Assembly: GCA_905182785.1 (NCBI GenBank)
Contig: CAJJDF010000038.1
Span: forward strand, 1 to 64,000
DNA length: 64,000 bases
From: an uncultured Flavobacteriales bacterium
GTDB lineage: Bacteria; Bacteroidota; Bacteroidia; Flavobacteriales_D; CAJJDF01
Direction: 5' to 3'
How positions within the stretch are numbered: the stretch's first letter is position 1; the number at the start of each line of letters is the position of its first letter. The notes below the pieces were generated by a model that did no database searches, was not told the DNA's origin, and worked only from the letters and a program-made list of their open reading frames with translations. Shown here piece after piece: positions 32,221 to 41,035 of this stretch. A program made the position numbers and the translations under genes.

Positions 32221-33501
32221 ATGAATAAATTAGACAGAACTACTGCCCCAGCCTTTCACGAAATAGATTCTATAAATTTTGTGTTGCCTACAATAAAAAA
32301 ACTGAACAATGCTGTGCCTTACATTGAATACAATGCAGGAACAGAGGAATTAGTAAAAATAGATTTCGTGTTCAAAGCGGGAACAAAATACCAAACTAAA
32401 GGATTAGTTGCTTCTATGACTAGTGCCATGCTAAAGGAAGGAACAAACTCTTTTTCTTCACTAGAAATTGCCAATAAAATAGACTTTTATGGTGCTTTTT
32501 TAGAAACTGAAGTGAACTCAGATTATGCTACCATTACACTTTATTCTTTGAACAAACACTTAACCAATGTACTTCCTGTATTAAAAGAAATATTAACTAA
32601 TGTGAATTTTCCTCAGGAAGAATTTGACAAGAAAATAAAGATCAAAAAGCAACAATACCTTATCAATCTTGAGAAAGTAGAAACGATTGCTTCTATTGGG
32701 TACTCCAAACACGTTTACAAAGGAACTAAATACGAAAATACGGTTGAATTAAATTCTTTTGATGAAATTACTAGACAAGATTGTGTAGATTATTTCAATG
32801 CTTTTTACAATTTTGGTGAAATGGCTATTTTTGTAGCAGGAAAAGTAGATTCATCTGTTTTCGAATTAATTAACTCTACTTTTGGGAAGTTAGAAACTCC
32901 TAAAACTGACTCTGATTTTGTGTTTGGAAAGAATGACTTCTCCCCTACTTTTCAATTTATTGAGAAAAAGGGAGCTATACAATCGTGTATCAGAATTGGG
33001 AAACCAATTATAAACATAGATCATCCAGATTACAACAAACTAAAAGTGATGAACACCATTTTTGGTGGATATTTTGGATCTCGATTAATGACAAATATCC
33101 GTGAAGAAAAAGGATATACTTATGGAATTGGCTCTGTGATTATGGCCAAGGAAAACATGGGGAACATGATAATTTATACTGAAGTAGGTGCTGATGTAAC
33201 ACAAGCTGCTATTAATGAAATAAGAAAGGAAATAAAAGACATGCAAACCAATAAAGTAACCGAAGGGGAATTAACTAAGGTTAAAAACTACATGTTGGGT
33301 TCATTACTTCAAAATACGGATGGCCCTTTTGATTTACTAGAACGTTACAAAACCATTTATTTCTATAACCTACCGAATAATTATTATGATACATATATGA
33401 CCGATATAAAGTCTATAACTTCTGAAGAAATTATTAACTTGGCAAATACTTATTTGAATGATTTGTCATTTATTGTGGCAGGAAGTCAAGAAGTAAGCTA
33501 A
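32221..33501 (+). CDS. M16-family peptidase-like partner (no HxxEH motif)
   Basis: M16B fold signature EEKGYTYGIGS; the zinc-motif position reads 'SAMLKEGTNSFSSLEIANKID'. Start at ATG 32221 preferred over TTG 32191. Confidence 0.88.
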   Translation: MNKLDRTTAPAFHEIDSINFVLPTIKKLNNAVPYIEYNAGTEELVKIDFVFKAGTKYQTKGLVASMTSAMLKEGTNSFSSLEIANKIDFYGAFLETEVNSDYATITLYSLNKHLTNVLPVLKEILTNVNFPQEEFDKKIKIKKQQYLINLEKVETIASIGYSKHVYKGTKYENTVELNSFDEITRQDCVDYFNAFYNFGEMAIFVAGKVDSSVFELINSTFGKLETPKTDSDFVFGKNDFSPTFQFIEKKGAIQSCIRIGKPIINIDHPDYNKLKVMNTIFGGYFGSRLMTNIREEKGYTYGIGSVIMAKENMGNMIIYTEVGADVTQAAINEIRKEIKDMQTNKVTEGELTKVKNYMLGSLLQNTDGPFDLLERYKTIYFYNLPNNYYDTYMTDIKSITSEEIINLANTYLNDLSFIVAGSQEVS

Positions 33502-33511
33502 CAATTAAATC

Positions 33512-34234
33512 ATGAATATAAAGAAATACATAGCTGTTATTACCTTGATTTTTATTGGATTAATTTCAGTAAATGCACAAAGCAAAACAACATTTGGGTT
33601 ACAGTACAAACCAATACTACCTATAAAAGTATTAAATGTTACAGAATTAAAACTATCTGAAAAAGGAATGAACGTTACACTTTCTCCAAAATTAGGATTA
33701 AATTTTGGGGCTATAATAAGGTGGGAATTATTGGAAAAACTGTCGCTAGAAACTGGATTAAACTACAACAAAAGAAGTTTTAAAATGGAAGCTATCCTCG
33801 AAGATACTGCCGTAAGTGGTTCCTTAGACTTCTCTATCATTACGTATGAAGTTCCTATTCAGGCTTTATTTTATGTGCGATTAAGTAAACAATGGTATAT
33901 GAATGTTGCTTCTGGTTTTTCTATCAATTTTAGAGCTTCAAATGTGGGGAAACTTTCTGAAGACAAAAACTTTTCGCAAATCACATATGTGAAAAATATA
34001 AACCTAGCTTACGTAGCAAACATAGGAATAGAATACCGAACCAAAGAAAGCGGAGCATTTTATTTAGGTGCTTCTCTCACCAATCCATTCCGCCCTTTAG
34101 GAGAAATTCATGCAACTAGTCAAGTAGAAAATTACTCTAAAGAAGTTGTTGGAGATGTTTCTGGAAATTATATTTCGGTAGATTTAAGGTATTTCTTTCA
34201 TGAGAAAAAGGAAAAAACTAAGAAAAAGAAATGA
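33512..34234 (+). CDS. Outer-membrane beta-barrel protein (PorT-like superfamily)
   Basis: Signal peptide ending VNAQ; beta-barrel pattern; C-terminal YFFHEKKEK. Confidence 0.65.
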   Translation: MNIKKYIAVITLIFIGLISVNAQSKTTFGLQYKPILPIKVLNVTELKLSEKGMNVTLSPKLGLNFGAIIRWELLEKLSLETGLNYNKRSFKMEAILEDTAVSGSLDFSIITYEVPIQALFYVRLSKQWYMNVASGFSINFRASNVGKLSEDKNFSQITYVKNINLAYVANIGIEYRTKESGAFYLGASLTNPFRPLGEIHATSQVENYSKEVVGDVSGNYISVDLRYFFHEKKEKTKKKK

Positions 34235-34797
34235 AACTAACATTTGCAACCAATAACCCTAACAAACTAAAGGAAGTTCAATCTAAACTGAGCAACTTCG
34301 AAATAGTATCGCTTAAGGAACTGGGAATTACAGAAGACATTCCAGAAACTGGAGTTACTTTGGATGAAAATGCCTTGATAAAAGCTCGTTATTTATACGA
34401 AATATACAAAGTTGATTGTTTTGCAGACGATACAGGATTGGAGATACAATCGCTAAACAATGAACCTGGAGTTTACTCGGCAAGGTATGCAGGTGAAGAG
34501 AAATCGAGTGATAAAAACATGGATTTGGTTCTTTCTAAACTAGCTGGAAAAGAAAATAGAAAAGCTAGGTTTAGAACCGTAATTGCACTTATCCAAGATG
34601 GAAAAGAAACGCTTATGGAAGGAATTGTGGAAGGAACAATTATTGAAACCAAAACAGGAAAAGATGGTTTTGGCTACGACCCTATTTTTATGCCAAATGG
34701 ATTTGACATTACCTTTGCACAAATGGATATGGAAACAAAGAATAGGATTAGTCACAGAGGGTTGGCAATTGATAAATTGGCTGGGTGTCTTCGATAG
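34231..34797 (+). CDS. rdgB: XTP/dITP diphosphatase (RdgB/HAM1)
   Basis: LTFATNNPNKLKEVQSKL; FADDTGLEIQSLNNEPGVYSARYAGE; GFGYDPIFMP; ISHRGLA. Confidence 0.94.
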   Translation: MKLTFATNNPNKLKEVQSKLSNFEIVSLKELGITEDIPETGVTLDENALIKARYLYEIYKVDCFADDTGLEIQSLNNEPGVYSARYAGEEKSSDKNMDLVLSKLAGKENRKARFRTVIALIQDGKETLMEGIVEGTIIETKTGKDGFGYDPIFMPNGFDITFAQMDMETKNRISHRGLAIDKLAGCLR

Positions 34798-34830
34798 ACT
34801 TTTAGATGTTAGATTATAGATATTAGAGAA

Positions 34831-35154
34831 ATGAAAAAAATATTAATTTTTATCTTGTTGATTTGCTTCTTAACTAATTGTGATTTTACGTACACATATT
34901 GGAGTGATGGAAATTATGAAGTTACTAATACTGCAGGAGCGCCAGATGGATATATTTTATATAACTCTAATCATGGAAGAGTTTCAAATATTCTAGAAAT
35001 AGGTTCTACAGGCAATTTTATTGTTGCTAAAAGTGAAAATAAATATTCTAATAATAAAATTGAATATTGGGTACTTGATAAATCTAAAGACGATAAATAT
35101 CTAAATGCTGATGAAATTATGATGGGACCTTATACAATAGATGAATTTATCTAA
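34831..35154 (+). CDS. Small hypothetical lipoprotein
   Basis: MKKILIFILLICFLTNCDFTY signal peptide II; no confident family. Confidence 0.6.
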   Translation: MKKILIFILLICFLTNCDFTYTYWSDGNYEVTNTAGAPDGYILYNSNHGRVSNILEIGSTGNFIVAKSENKYSNNKIEYWVLDKSKDDKYLNADEIMMGPYTIDEFI

Positions 35155-35196
35155 GTATCAAGATAAAAAGAAGAAAAAACATAGTAAATTAGAACA

Positions 35197-36603
35197 ATGA
35201 AAACCTTCACAAAAATATCATCCGAACACAAAGAATACTTCATCCAACTCTTGGGAGAAGAAAATGTGTTTTTTAAACCTGAACAACTCAATGAATTTGG
35301 GCACGATGAAACAGAAGACTTTGTGTTTCCTCCCGAAGTTGCTTTGACTCCAAGAAATACAGAGCAAGTAAGTAAAGTAATGACATATTGTTTCAAAAAT
35401 CATATTCCTGTTACACCTATTGGTTCGCAAACAGGATTAAGTGGAGGTGCTTTATCCTTGCATGGAGGAGTTGGCTTAAGTATGAAAAAAATGAATAAGA
35501 TTATTCAGTTGGATGAACAGAATTTACAAATTACAGTTGAACCAGGAGTAATTACTGAAGAGATTCAGAATGCTGCGATTGAGAAAGGATTATTTTATGC
35601 CCCAGACCCATCCAGTAAAGGAAGTTGTAGCATTGGTGGAAACCTTGCAGAAAACGCAGGTGGACCAAGAGCTGTAAAATATGGAGTGACCAAAGATTGG
35701 GTATTGAATCTTGAAGTGGTATTGCCAAACGGAGAAATTATTTGGACAGGTGCCAATACACTTAAAAACTCTACAGGTTATAATTTGACTCAACTGATGG
35801 TGGGAAGTGAAGGAACAATTGGAATAATAACTAAAGCTGTTCTTAAACTTATTCCTTACGTTCCTAATAATGTGAGCTTGTTAGCTCCTTTCAAAAGTGC
35901 AAAAAAAGCATGTGAGGCAGTTTCTGCAATATTTAGAGCAGGAATTACACCTTCTGCCCTGGAGTTTATGGAAAGAGATGCTTTGGATTGGATAATGAAT
36001 TTTGATGAATCAATAAACATAAAAATTGAGGACGACACCAAAGCTCATTTATTGATAGAGATTGATGGATCCAACCTAGATTTGATTTACCAAGAATGTG
36101 AAAAAGTAGGTGAAGTACTAACAAAATATGACTGTGGTGAAATCTTATTTGCAGATAACGAAGCTCAAAAAGAGGAGATTTGGCGCATGAGAAGACGAAT
36201 TGGAGAAGCTGTAAAATCTAATTCTATCTACAAGGAAGAAGATACAGTTGTTCCAAGATACGAACTGCCAAAATTACTAGAAGGGGTAAAATCTATTGGT
36301 GATAAATTTGGATTCAAATCGGTTTGTTATGGACATGCGGGAGATGGAAATTTACACATTAATATTATAAAAGGAGAACTAACGGACAAACAATGGAACG
36401 AAGAATTACACTTAGCAATTCGTGAGATATTTGAGTTAACTGTTTCTCTTGGAGGTACTTTATCTGGCGAGCATGGAATTGGTTATGTTCAAAAGGGTTA
36501 TATGGATATTGCTTTTAACAAGGTAGAGTTGGGTTTATTAAAAAGTATTAAAAATGTATTTGATCCTACTGGGATTATGAACCCTGGTAAGTTGTTTGTA
36601 TAG
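35197..36603 (+). CDS. FAD-linked oxidase (GlcD/D-lactate dehydrogenase-like)
   Basis: PVTPIGSQTGLSGGALSLHGGVGLSM; PDPSSKGSCSIGGNLAENAGG; GHAGDGNLHINI; SGEHGIG. Confidence 0.92.
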   Translation: MKTFTKISSEHKEYFIQLLGEENVFFKPEQLNEFGHDETEDFVFPPEVALTPRNTEQVSKVMTYCFKNHIPVTPIGSQTGLSGGALSLHGGVGLSMKKMNKIIQLDEQNLQITVEPGVITEEIQNAAIEKGLFYAPDPSSKGSCSIGGNLAENAGGPRAVKYGVTKDWVLNLEVVLPNGEIIWTGANTLKNSTGYNLTQLMVGSEGTIGIITKAVLKLIPYVPNNVSLLAPFKSAKKACEAVSAIFRAGITPSALEFMERDALDWIMNFDESINIKIEDDTKAHLLIEIDGSNLDLIYQECEKVGEVLTKYDCGEILFADNEAQKEEIWRMRRRIGEAVKSNSIYKEEDTVVPRYELPKLLEGVKSIGDKFGFKSVCYGHAGDGNLHINIIKGELTDKQWNEELHLAIREIFELTVSLGGTLSGEHGIGYVQKGYMDIAFNKVELGLLKSIKNVFDPTGIMNPGKLFV

Positions 36604-36627
36604 TTTTTTTTACTCTTCTTCTTTGTC

Positions 36628-36882
36628 ATTCCCATGAAAATGAGAATTTATTTCACTCGTTTTCTTTCAAAATATCAATCGAATAAAAATAGACACTTTG
36701 TTCATTTTTCCATTGATGAAAAAAAGAACCGAAAAATCTAGGCTTAATTCTACTCCACGATTTTAACTTGTATTTTTCAATTCAGTCAGTGATTTCCTCC
36801 ACATGTTCCGGAACTTCTTCCTTCATTCACGAAAAAAACCTCTTTAAAATCGCTCCTTAGAATGAGGCCAATAAGTTCTAAA
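36628..36882. repeat. Possible degenerate Bacteroidota intergenic repeat element
   Basis: Imperfect palindrome ATTCCCAT-gaaa-ATGAGAAT followed by non-coding sequence (...TTGATGAAAAAAAGAACCGAAAAATCTAGGCTTAATTCTACTCC...AAAATCGCTCCTTAGAATGAGGCCAATAAGTTC) that resembles, from memory, a dispersed intergenic sequence type. Only one copy in the window. Confidence 0.35.
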
Positions 36883-37086
36883 TAACATCTTGTTATAAAA
36901 CATTTCTATGCAATTATTTTTGTTTGAAGAACAAAATCACCAATCACTTTTCCGATTCTTTTGAGTTGACTACTCAACATCTTTATCAGAAGTATTATAA
37001 ATAGAAACTTTGTAACCTTTTGCAACTTTAGGAGATTAAATTTAATACTTAAGTTTAAAAACTTAGATTAATCCCTCAATAAAAAT

Positions 37087-37094
37087 TAACTTTG
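37087..37094 (+). promoter_or_regulatory. rnpB -7 promoter element
   Basis: TAACTTTG matches TAnnTTTG and lies 5 nt before the predicted 5' end of the P1 stem. Confidence 0.5.
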
Positions 37095-37098
37095 TCAC

Positions 37099-37470
37099 AA
37101 AGCAAGATTTTCTATCGCCTTACATTTATTGTAAGGAGGAAAGTCCGGGCATCAAAGAGCAACATACTTCCTAACGGGAAGGGTTCCAAGTAATTGGAAT
37201 ACAGAAAGTGCCGCAGAAAATAACTACCTTAAGTTTACTTAGGGAAAAGGTGAAAAGGTGAGGTAAGAGCTCACGGGTTGGGCTGGCGACAGTCAAATTG
37301 GGTAAACCTTATGTGATGAAAAACCAAATAAACCAGAGCTTGAGGGCTGCTCGCCTAAATCTGGAGGGTAGGTTGTTGGAGGCTGTGAGCAATTGCAGTC
37401 CTAGATAAATGATAGACATTGAAGATTTTATAATCTTCATAAACAGGACCCGGCTTACAAATCTTGCTTT
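37099..37470 (+). ncRNA. rnpB: RNase P RNA, bacterial type A
   Basis: P1 pairing AAAGCAAGATTT (37099-37110) / AAATCTTGCTTT (37459-37470); GAGGAAAGTCCGGGC; AGAAAGTGCCGCAGAAA; GGTAAGAGCTCACGGG; GGTAAACC; TAGATAAATGATAGAC; ACAGGACCCGGCTTAC. Confidence 0.95.
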
Positions 37471-37644
37471 TATTTTTAGAACTTATAACCTACTTTTGCA
37501 TTAAACGGGAAGTTGAAATGTTAGTTTTTTTATTCTGAGTGATCTCTAAGGGTAAAGTTGATGTTTATTTATTTTTAAAGTTTAATAATTGACCTACACC
37601 CTTATTTACGCTTACTTAATTTGAAAGGAGTGGTAATTTATTAA

Positions 37645-38916
37645 TTATTTTTTTAGTAAATGAATCCCAATGCTACAATCCAAGCATTTTTTTGCCACAC
37701 ACAATTCTTTGTAGCAATGGATTAATCCTTGGCTGTTAGCTGCATTATCCATCGCTATTTTTTGGTCAAATAACCGAGTTATTTTATTGTCTTCTGGGGG
37801 TAACTCTTCTAGTAACTCTATTGCTTTCTCTATGAACACTACTTCGTCTTTATAGATTCCGTAGATATATAGAAATGGAGAAACAGTATTTATAATAATT
37901 GAATCGATTAAAGTTTTTCCTATTGACTTATTCTTTGGTTTACTTTCTGTTTCAAATGTGTAATGAGTATGCCAGAAACCATCTACAATACTACATTTTA
38001 AATTATTACGTATTTCTTCTATAGAAACTTCTTTATTAATAAAAACATCAAATAAAGAGGATTTAGCTGTAATCAATTGAGCCAATTGTGCCAACCTCAA
38101 GGTTGGGAAATTGGAAGGACGCATTTTTGAAAACTTCCAGGATTGCTTTGTGATGGGGATTAAGTTATTTTTCACTTGATGAAATTCGTATTCTCTTTTA
38201 AGAGAATTGTAATACTCTTCTCCTTCCCTATTTTCTTCTAAAAATCCTGCTTGACCAAACAGGATACTTTCTGTGGCTAGTTTGTTGTTCCCCAATTTAT
38301 CAAACAACAAGACCGAAGTATTTTTGGCCATTTCTTCCATTCCTATAGCATTTACTTTTAACCCCATACTCTTTGCCAATTGCTGAAAAAACACTTGGTT
38401 CCAATTGTAATTACAGTCAACTAATTGTTTTTTTATTAGTTCTGTTTTTTGTTTCAATCGTTCTATTAACAAACTATCAAGGGACGATGAAATGATAATA
38501 CCTGGCACTTCACTCAATTGATTAATACAAGGAATTGGTTTGAAAATAAACTGTTGGTAGTCTTCAAATTTTGTGTAATCCAATCTATTTTTTAATTCCA
38601 AAACAGGAAGTACAGATCCTTTGGTTAACTCTATTTCTTTGTCGTGATTAAACACAACATGCAACACCACAGAATCGTAAGCTTTGTCTTTTTGATGTTT
38701 GTGTTTCATCCAATCGGATGAATTGATGTGAATCTCTATGTTTCCTGCCCAAATTGTGTTGCCAATTTTCACTTTTCCTTCCGAGAAATCTGGACCCGAA
38801 TCGTGATTGTGGTATCCATAACTAATTATTTCTAATTCTTCTCCACTACTCGTCTTTAATGAATTACTATCAAACATCTTGTACTTCCAACAATAATGTA
38901 AGTAATCCTCAGTCAT
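37645..38916 (-). CDS. DUF2851 family protein
   Basis: EDYLHYCWKYKMF...ISYGYHNHDSGPDFSEGKVKIGNTIWAGNIEIHINSSDWMKHKHQKDKAYDSVVLHVVFNHD. Confidence 0.85.
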   Translation of the reverse strand: MTEDYLHYCWKYKMFDSNSLKTSSGEELEIISYGYHNHDSGPDFSEGKVKIGNTIWAGNIEIHINSSDWMKHKHQKDKAYDSVVLHVVFNHDKEIELTKGSVLPVLELKNRLDYTKFEDYQQFIFKPIPCINQLSEVPGIIISSSLDSLLIERLKQKTELIKKQLVDCNYNWNQVFFQQLAKSMGLKVNAIGMEEMAKNTSVLLFDKLGNNKLATESILFGQAGFLEENREGEEYYNSLKREYEFHQVKNNLIPITKQSWKFSKMRPSNFPTLRLAQLAQLITAKSSLFDVFINKEVSIEEIRNNLKCSIVDGFWHTHYTFETESKPKNKSIGKTLIDSIIINTVSPFLYIYGIYKDEVVFIEKAIELLEELPPEDNKITRLFDQKIAMDNAANSQGLIHCYKELCVAKKCLDCSIGIHLLKK

Positions 38917-39057
38917 TTATAAATATAGTAATTTATAATGAAACGAAAGTATTTTGCAAAAAAAAGTCCCACCGAAGAAGGACTAAAAATTTTTATCTAC
39001 GCGATATATTATGATACGATTAAAGAAAACGAAATTAAGTAGGTTTGGTTTTCTTTT

Positions 39058-40098
39058 TTAGACTATCACTCCCCCAACAACATCCTTTCTTGCACCCGTT
39101 ACCGAGGACAAACAATTTGGGGTGTTTTCTAGTTTCAACACTCCTAAAAAAGCGAAAATTAATGCTTCTTTATACTCTATGAGTTCTTTGTTAGCTTGTA
39201 CCAGGTTGGCTGTAGTATTTTGTTTAATGAGTGAGATTAAAAAAGTATTAAAAGCTCCGCCTCCAGTAATTAATACGGAAGAATGATGAGAAAATAGTTT
39301 CGTAATAGAAAGAGCCAAATAATGAGTGACCGCAGTTATTTTATCTTCGTTACTAATGGAATACTTTCCTAAAATAGGGAGAATATACTTTTCATACATT
39401 TCATAACCCAAGGAGTTATTTTCGAAATCCAGATTCATTAATTCATTCAATAATTGAGTTGTTAGATTTCCTCTTTTTGCTATTTCTCCATCTCTATCAA
39501 ATGGCAATCCTAATTCATTGGCAAGAGGGTTCAGAATCATGTTAGCAAAACAAACGTCATACGCTTTTCGAGTTCCATTTTCTTCATAAGAAACATTGGC
39601 AATTCCCCCAATATTTAGGCAATAATCGTACTGCGAAAACAATAACTTATCGCCCACAGGAACTAAAGGTGCTCCTTGCCCACCGTTCGCTACATCCAAA
39701 CTTCTAAAATCATTAATCACAGAAATTTGAGTAGCTTCTTTTATTGCCTTCCCACTTCCAATTTGTACCGTAATTCCTTTTTCTGGTTTATGAAAAACTG
39801 TGTGTCCGTGAGAGGCAATAAAATCAATTTCTGTGAGGTTATTCTCTTCAATAAATTGTTTTGTTTCCTTTCCAAAATAGGTGCCCAATTCCCTATCAAA
39901 TTGAGTTAATTCTTCTTCGGATAAATGAATGGCATTTCTTAGTTTTCGAATCCATTCTGGAGAATAGTCTACCATTTTGGCTGTAAGAATCTTGTAGCTC
40001 CATTGTTTATCAAAATGGAAAGAACAATACACCATATCGATTCCATCACAAGAGGTTCCAGACATTAACCCTATGGCTTTGTACGTATTCTTTTTCAT
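39058..40098 (-). CDS. anmK: Anhydro-N-acetylmuramic acid kinase
   Basis: AIGLMSGTSCDGIDMVYCSF; ASHGHTVFHKPEKGITVQIGSG; LNIGGIANVSY; TGGGAFN. Confidence 0.93.
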   Translation of the reverse strand: MKKNTYKAIGLMSGTSCDGIDMVYCSFHFDKQWSYKILTAKMVDYSPEWIRKLRNAIHLSEEELTQFDRELGTYFGKETKQFIEENNLTEIDFIASHGHTVFHKPEKGITVQIGSGKAIKEATQISVINDFRSLDVANGGQGAPLVPVGDKLLFSQYDYCLNIGGIANVSYEENGTRKAYDVCFANMILNPLANELGLPFDRDGEIAKRGNLTTQLLNELMNLDFENNSLGYEMYEKYILPILGKYSISNEDKITAVTHYLALSITKLFSHHSSVLITGGGAFNTFLISLIKQNTTANLVQANKELIEYKEALIFAFLGVLKLENTPNCLSSVTGARKDVVGGVIV

Positions 40099-40153
40099 TT
40101 CTTTTATTTAAGATTGAAAGTTAATACAATTGAATCGTTAAATTACTCTTAAA

Positions 40154-41023
40154 CTAATTTACACGAACAATTTTAATAGACGGCTTATGAGTAGTAAAAA
40201 AACCATACCCTCCAATAATATTTGTTGGATGATTTACTGGTTCTCTTGAGATACTGGTAAAAAGTCCTCCACTTCGTAAACGAGCGCTTAAATAGTCGTA
40301 ATATCCTTTGCTTATGTTAGAAATAGATACTACAACTGTATCTTGATTCCAATCGCTTAATTGATAAGAATCCGAATAATTTGCAGTAGAAAAATCCTTA
40401 TCTGTCAGTATAACTGTTTCTTTTAAGACATTATTATTTTCATTCAAATCAAATCCTCCTCCTGCAGAGTTTGAATCTTTTTGAGCATAAAAATTTACCA
40501 TATACCAATTATCCTCTCCTTGAGGATCTGTAAAGTCATAGTTTATAGTAGTAATATCAAAAACTCCGTTAGTATCTATCGTAGCAGTTGCATTGTTTAA
40601 AGAAACTTGCGGAAGCATATAAGCAGAAGATGTCACTTCCATTCCCGTGTTATAGTCCTTTGCATACAAGTTATAAGTTGTATTTAATATTTGTGGAGTC
40701 GACACACTCAAAAACACTCCCGGGATACCAGGCGAACTAAAAAGGGTGTCAGAAATTCCATTGTAAGAAATAGTCACAATTCCAGAGTCTACCAGTAATT
40801 GATTTAAAATATCTTGAGAAATTGAATCTTCGTTTACATTAAATCCTCTTGTATCCATGCTTCTAGAAAGTGTAACTAACATGATAGAACCAGGAATAAC
40901 TTGAGAAGAAATAACTAATTTCTTTTCTGCTTGCGGCAAGTCAATAGCAATGGATTTTGGTCTGCAATTTAAGAACAACAAACTGCTTAAGATTACTGCT
41001 ATTTTTAGTTGTAAATTTTTCAT
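40154..41023 (-). CDS. DUF4249-domain lipoprotein
   Basis: LLFLNCRPKSIAIDLPQAEKKLVISSQVIPGSIMLVTLSRS; immediately downstream of a TonB-dependent receptor, the usual DUF4249 context. Confidence 0.8.
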   Translation of the reverse strand: MKNLQLKIAVILSSLLFLNCRPKSIAIDLPQAEKKLVISSQVIPGSIMLVTLSRSMDTRGFNVNEDSISQDILNQLLVDSGIVTISYNGISDTLFSSPGIPGVFLSVSTPQILNTTYNLYAKDYNTGMEVTSSAYMLPQVSLNNATATIDTNGVFDITTINYDFTDPQGEDNWYMVNFYAQKDSNSAGGGFDLNENNNVLKETVILTDKDFSTANYSDSYQLSDWNQDTVVVSISNISKGYYDYLSARLRSGGLFTSISREPVNHPTNIIGGYGFFTTHKPSIKIVRVN

Positions 41024-41035
41024 GTTAATCTTGTA

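Noticed and set aside
36890-37060. Possible reverse-strand gene relic (KVAKGYKVSIYNTSDKDVE* / RIGKVIGDFVLQTKI)
   Set aside because: Short fragments in two frames with no recognisable family.
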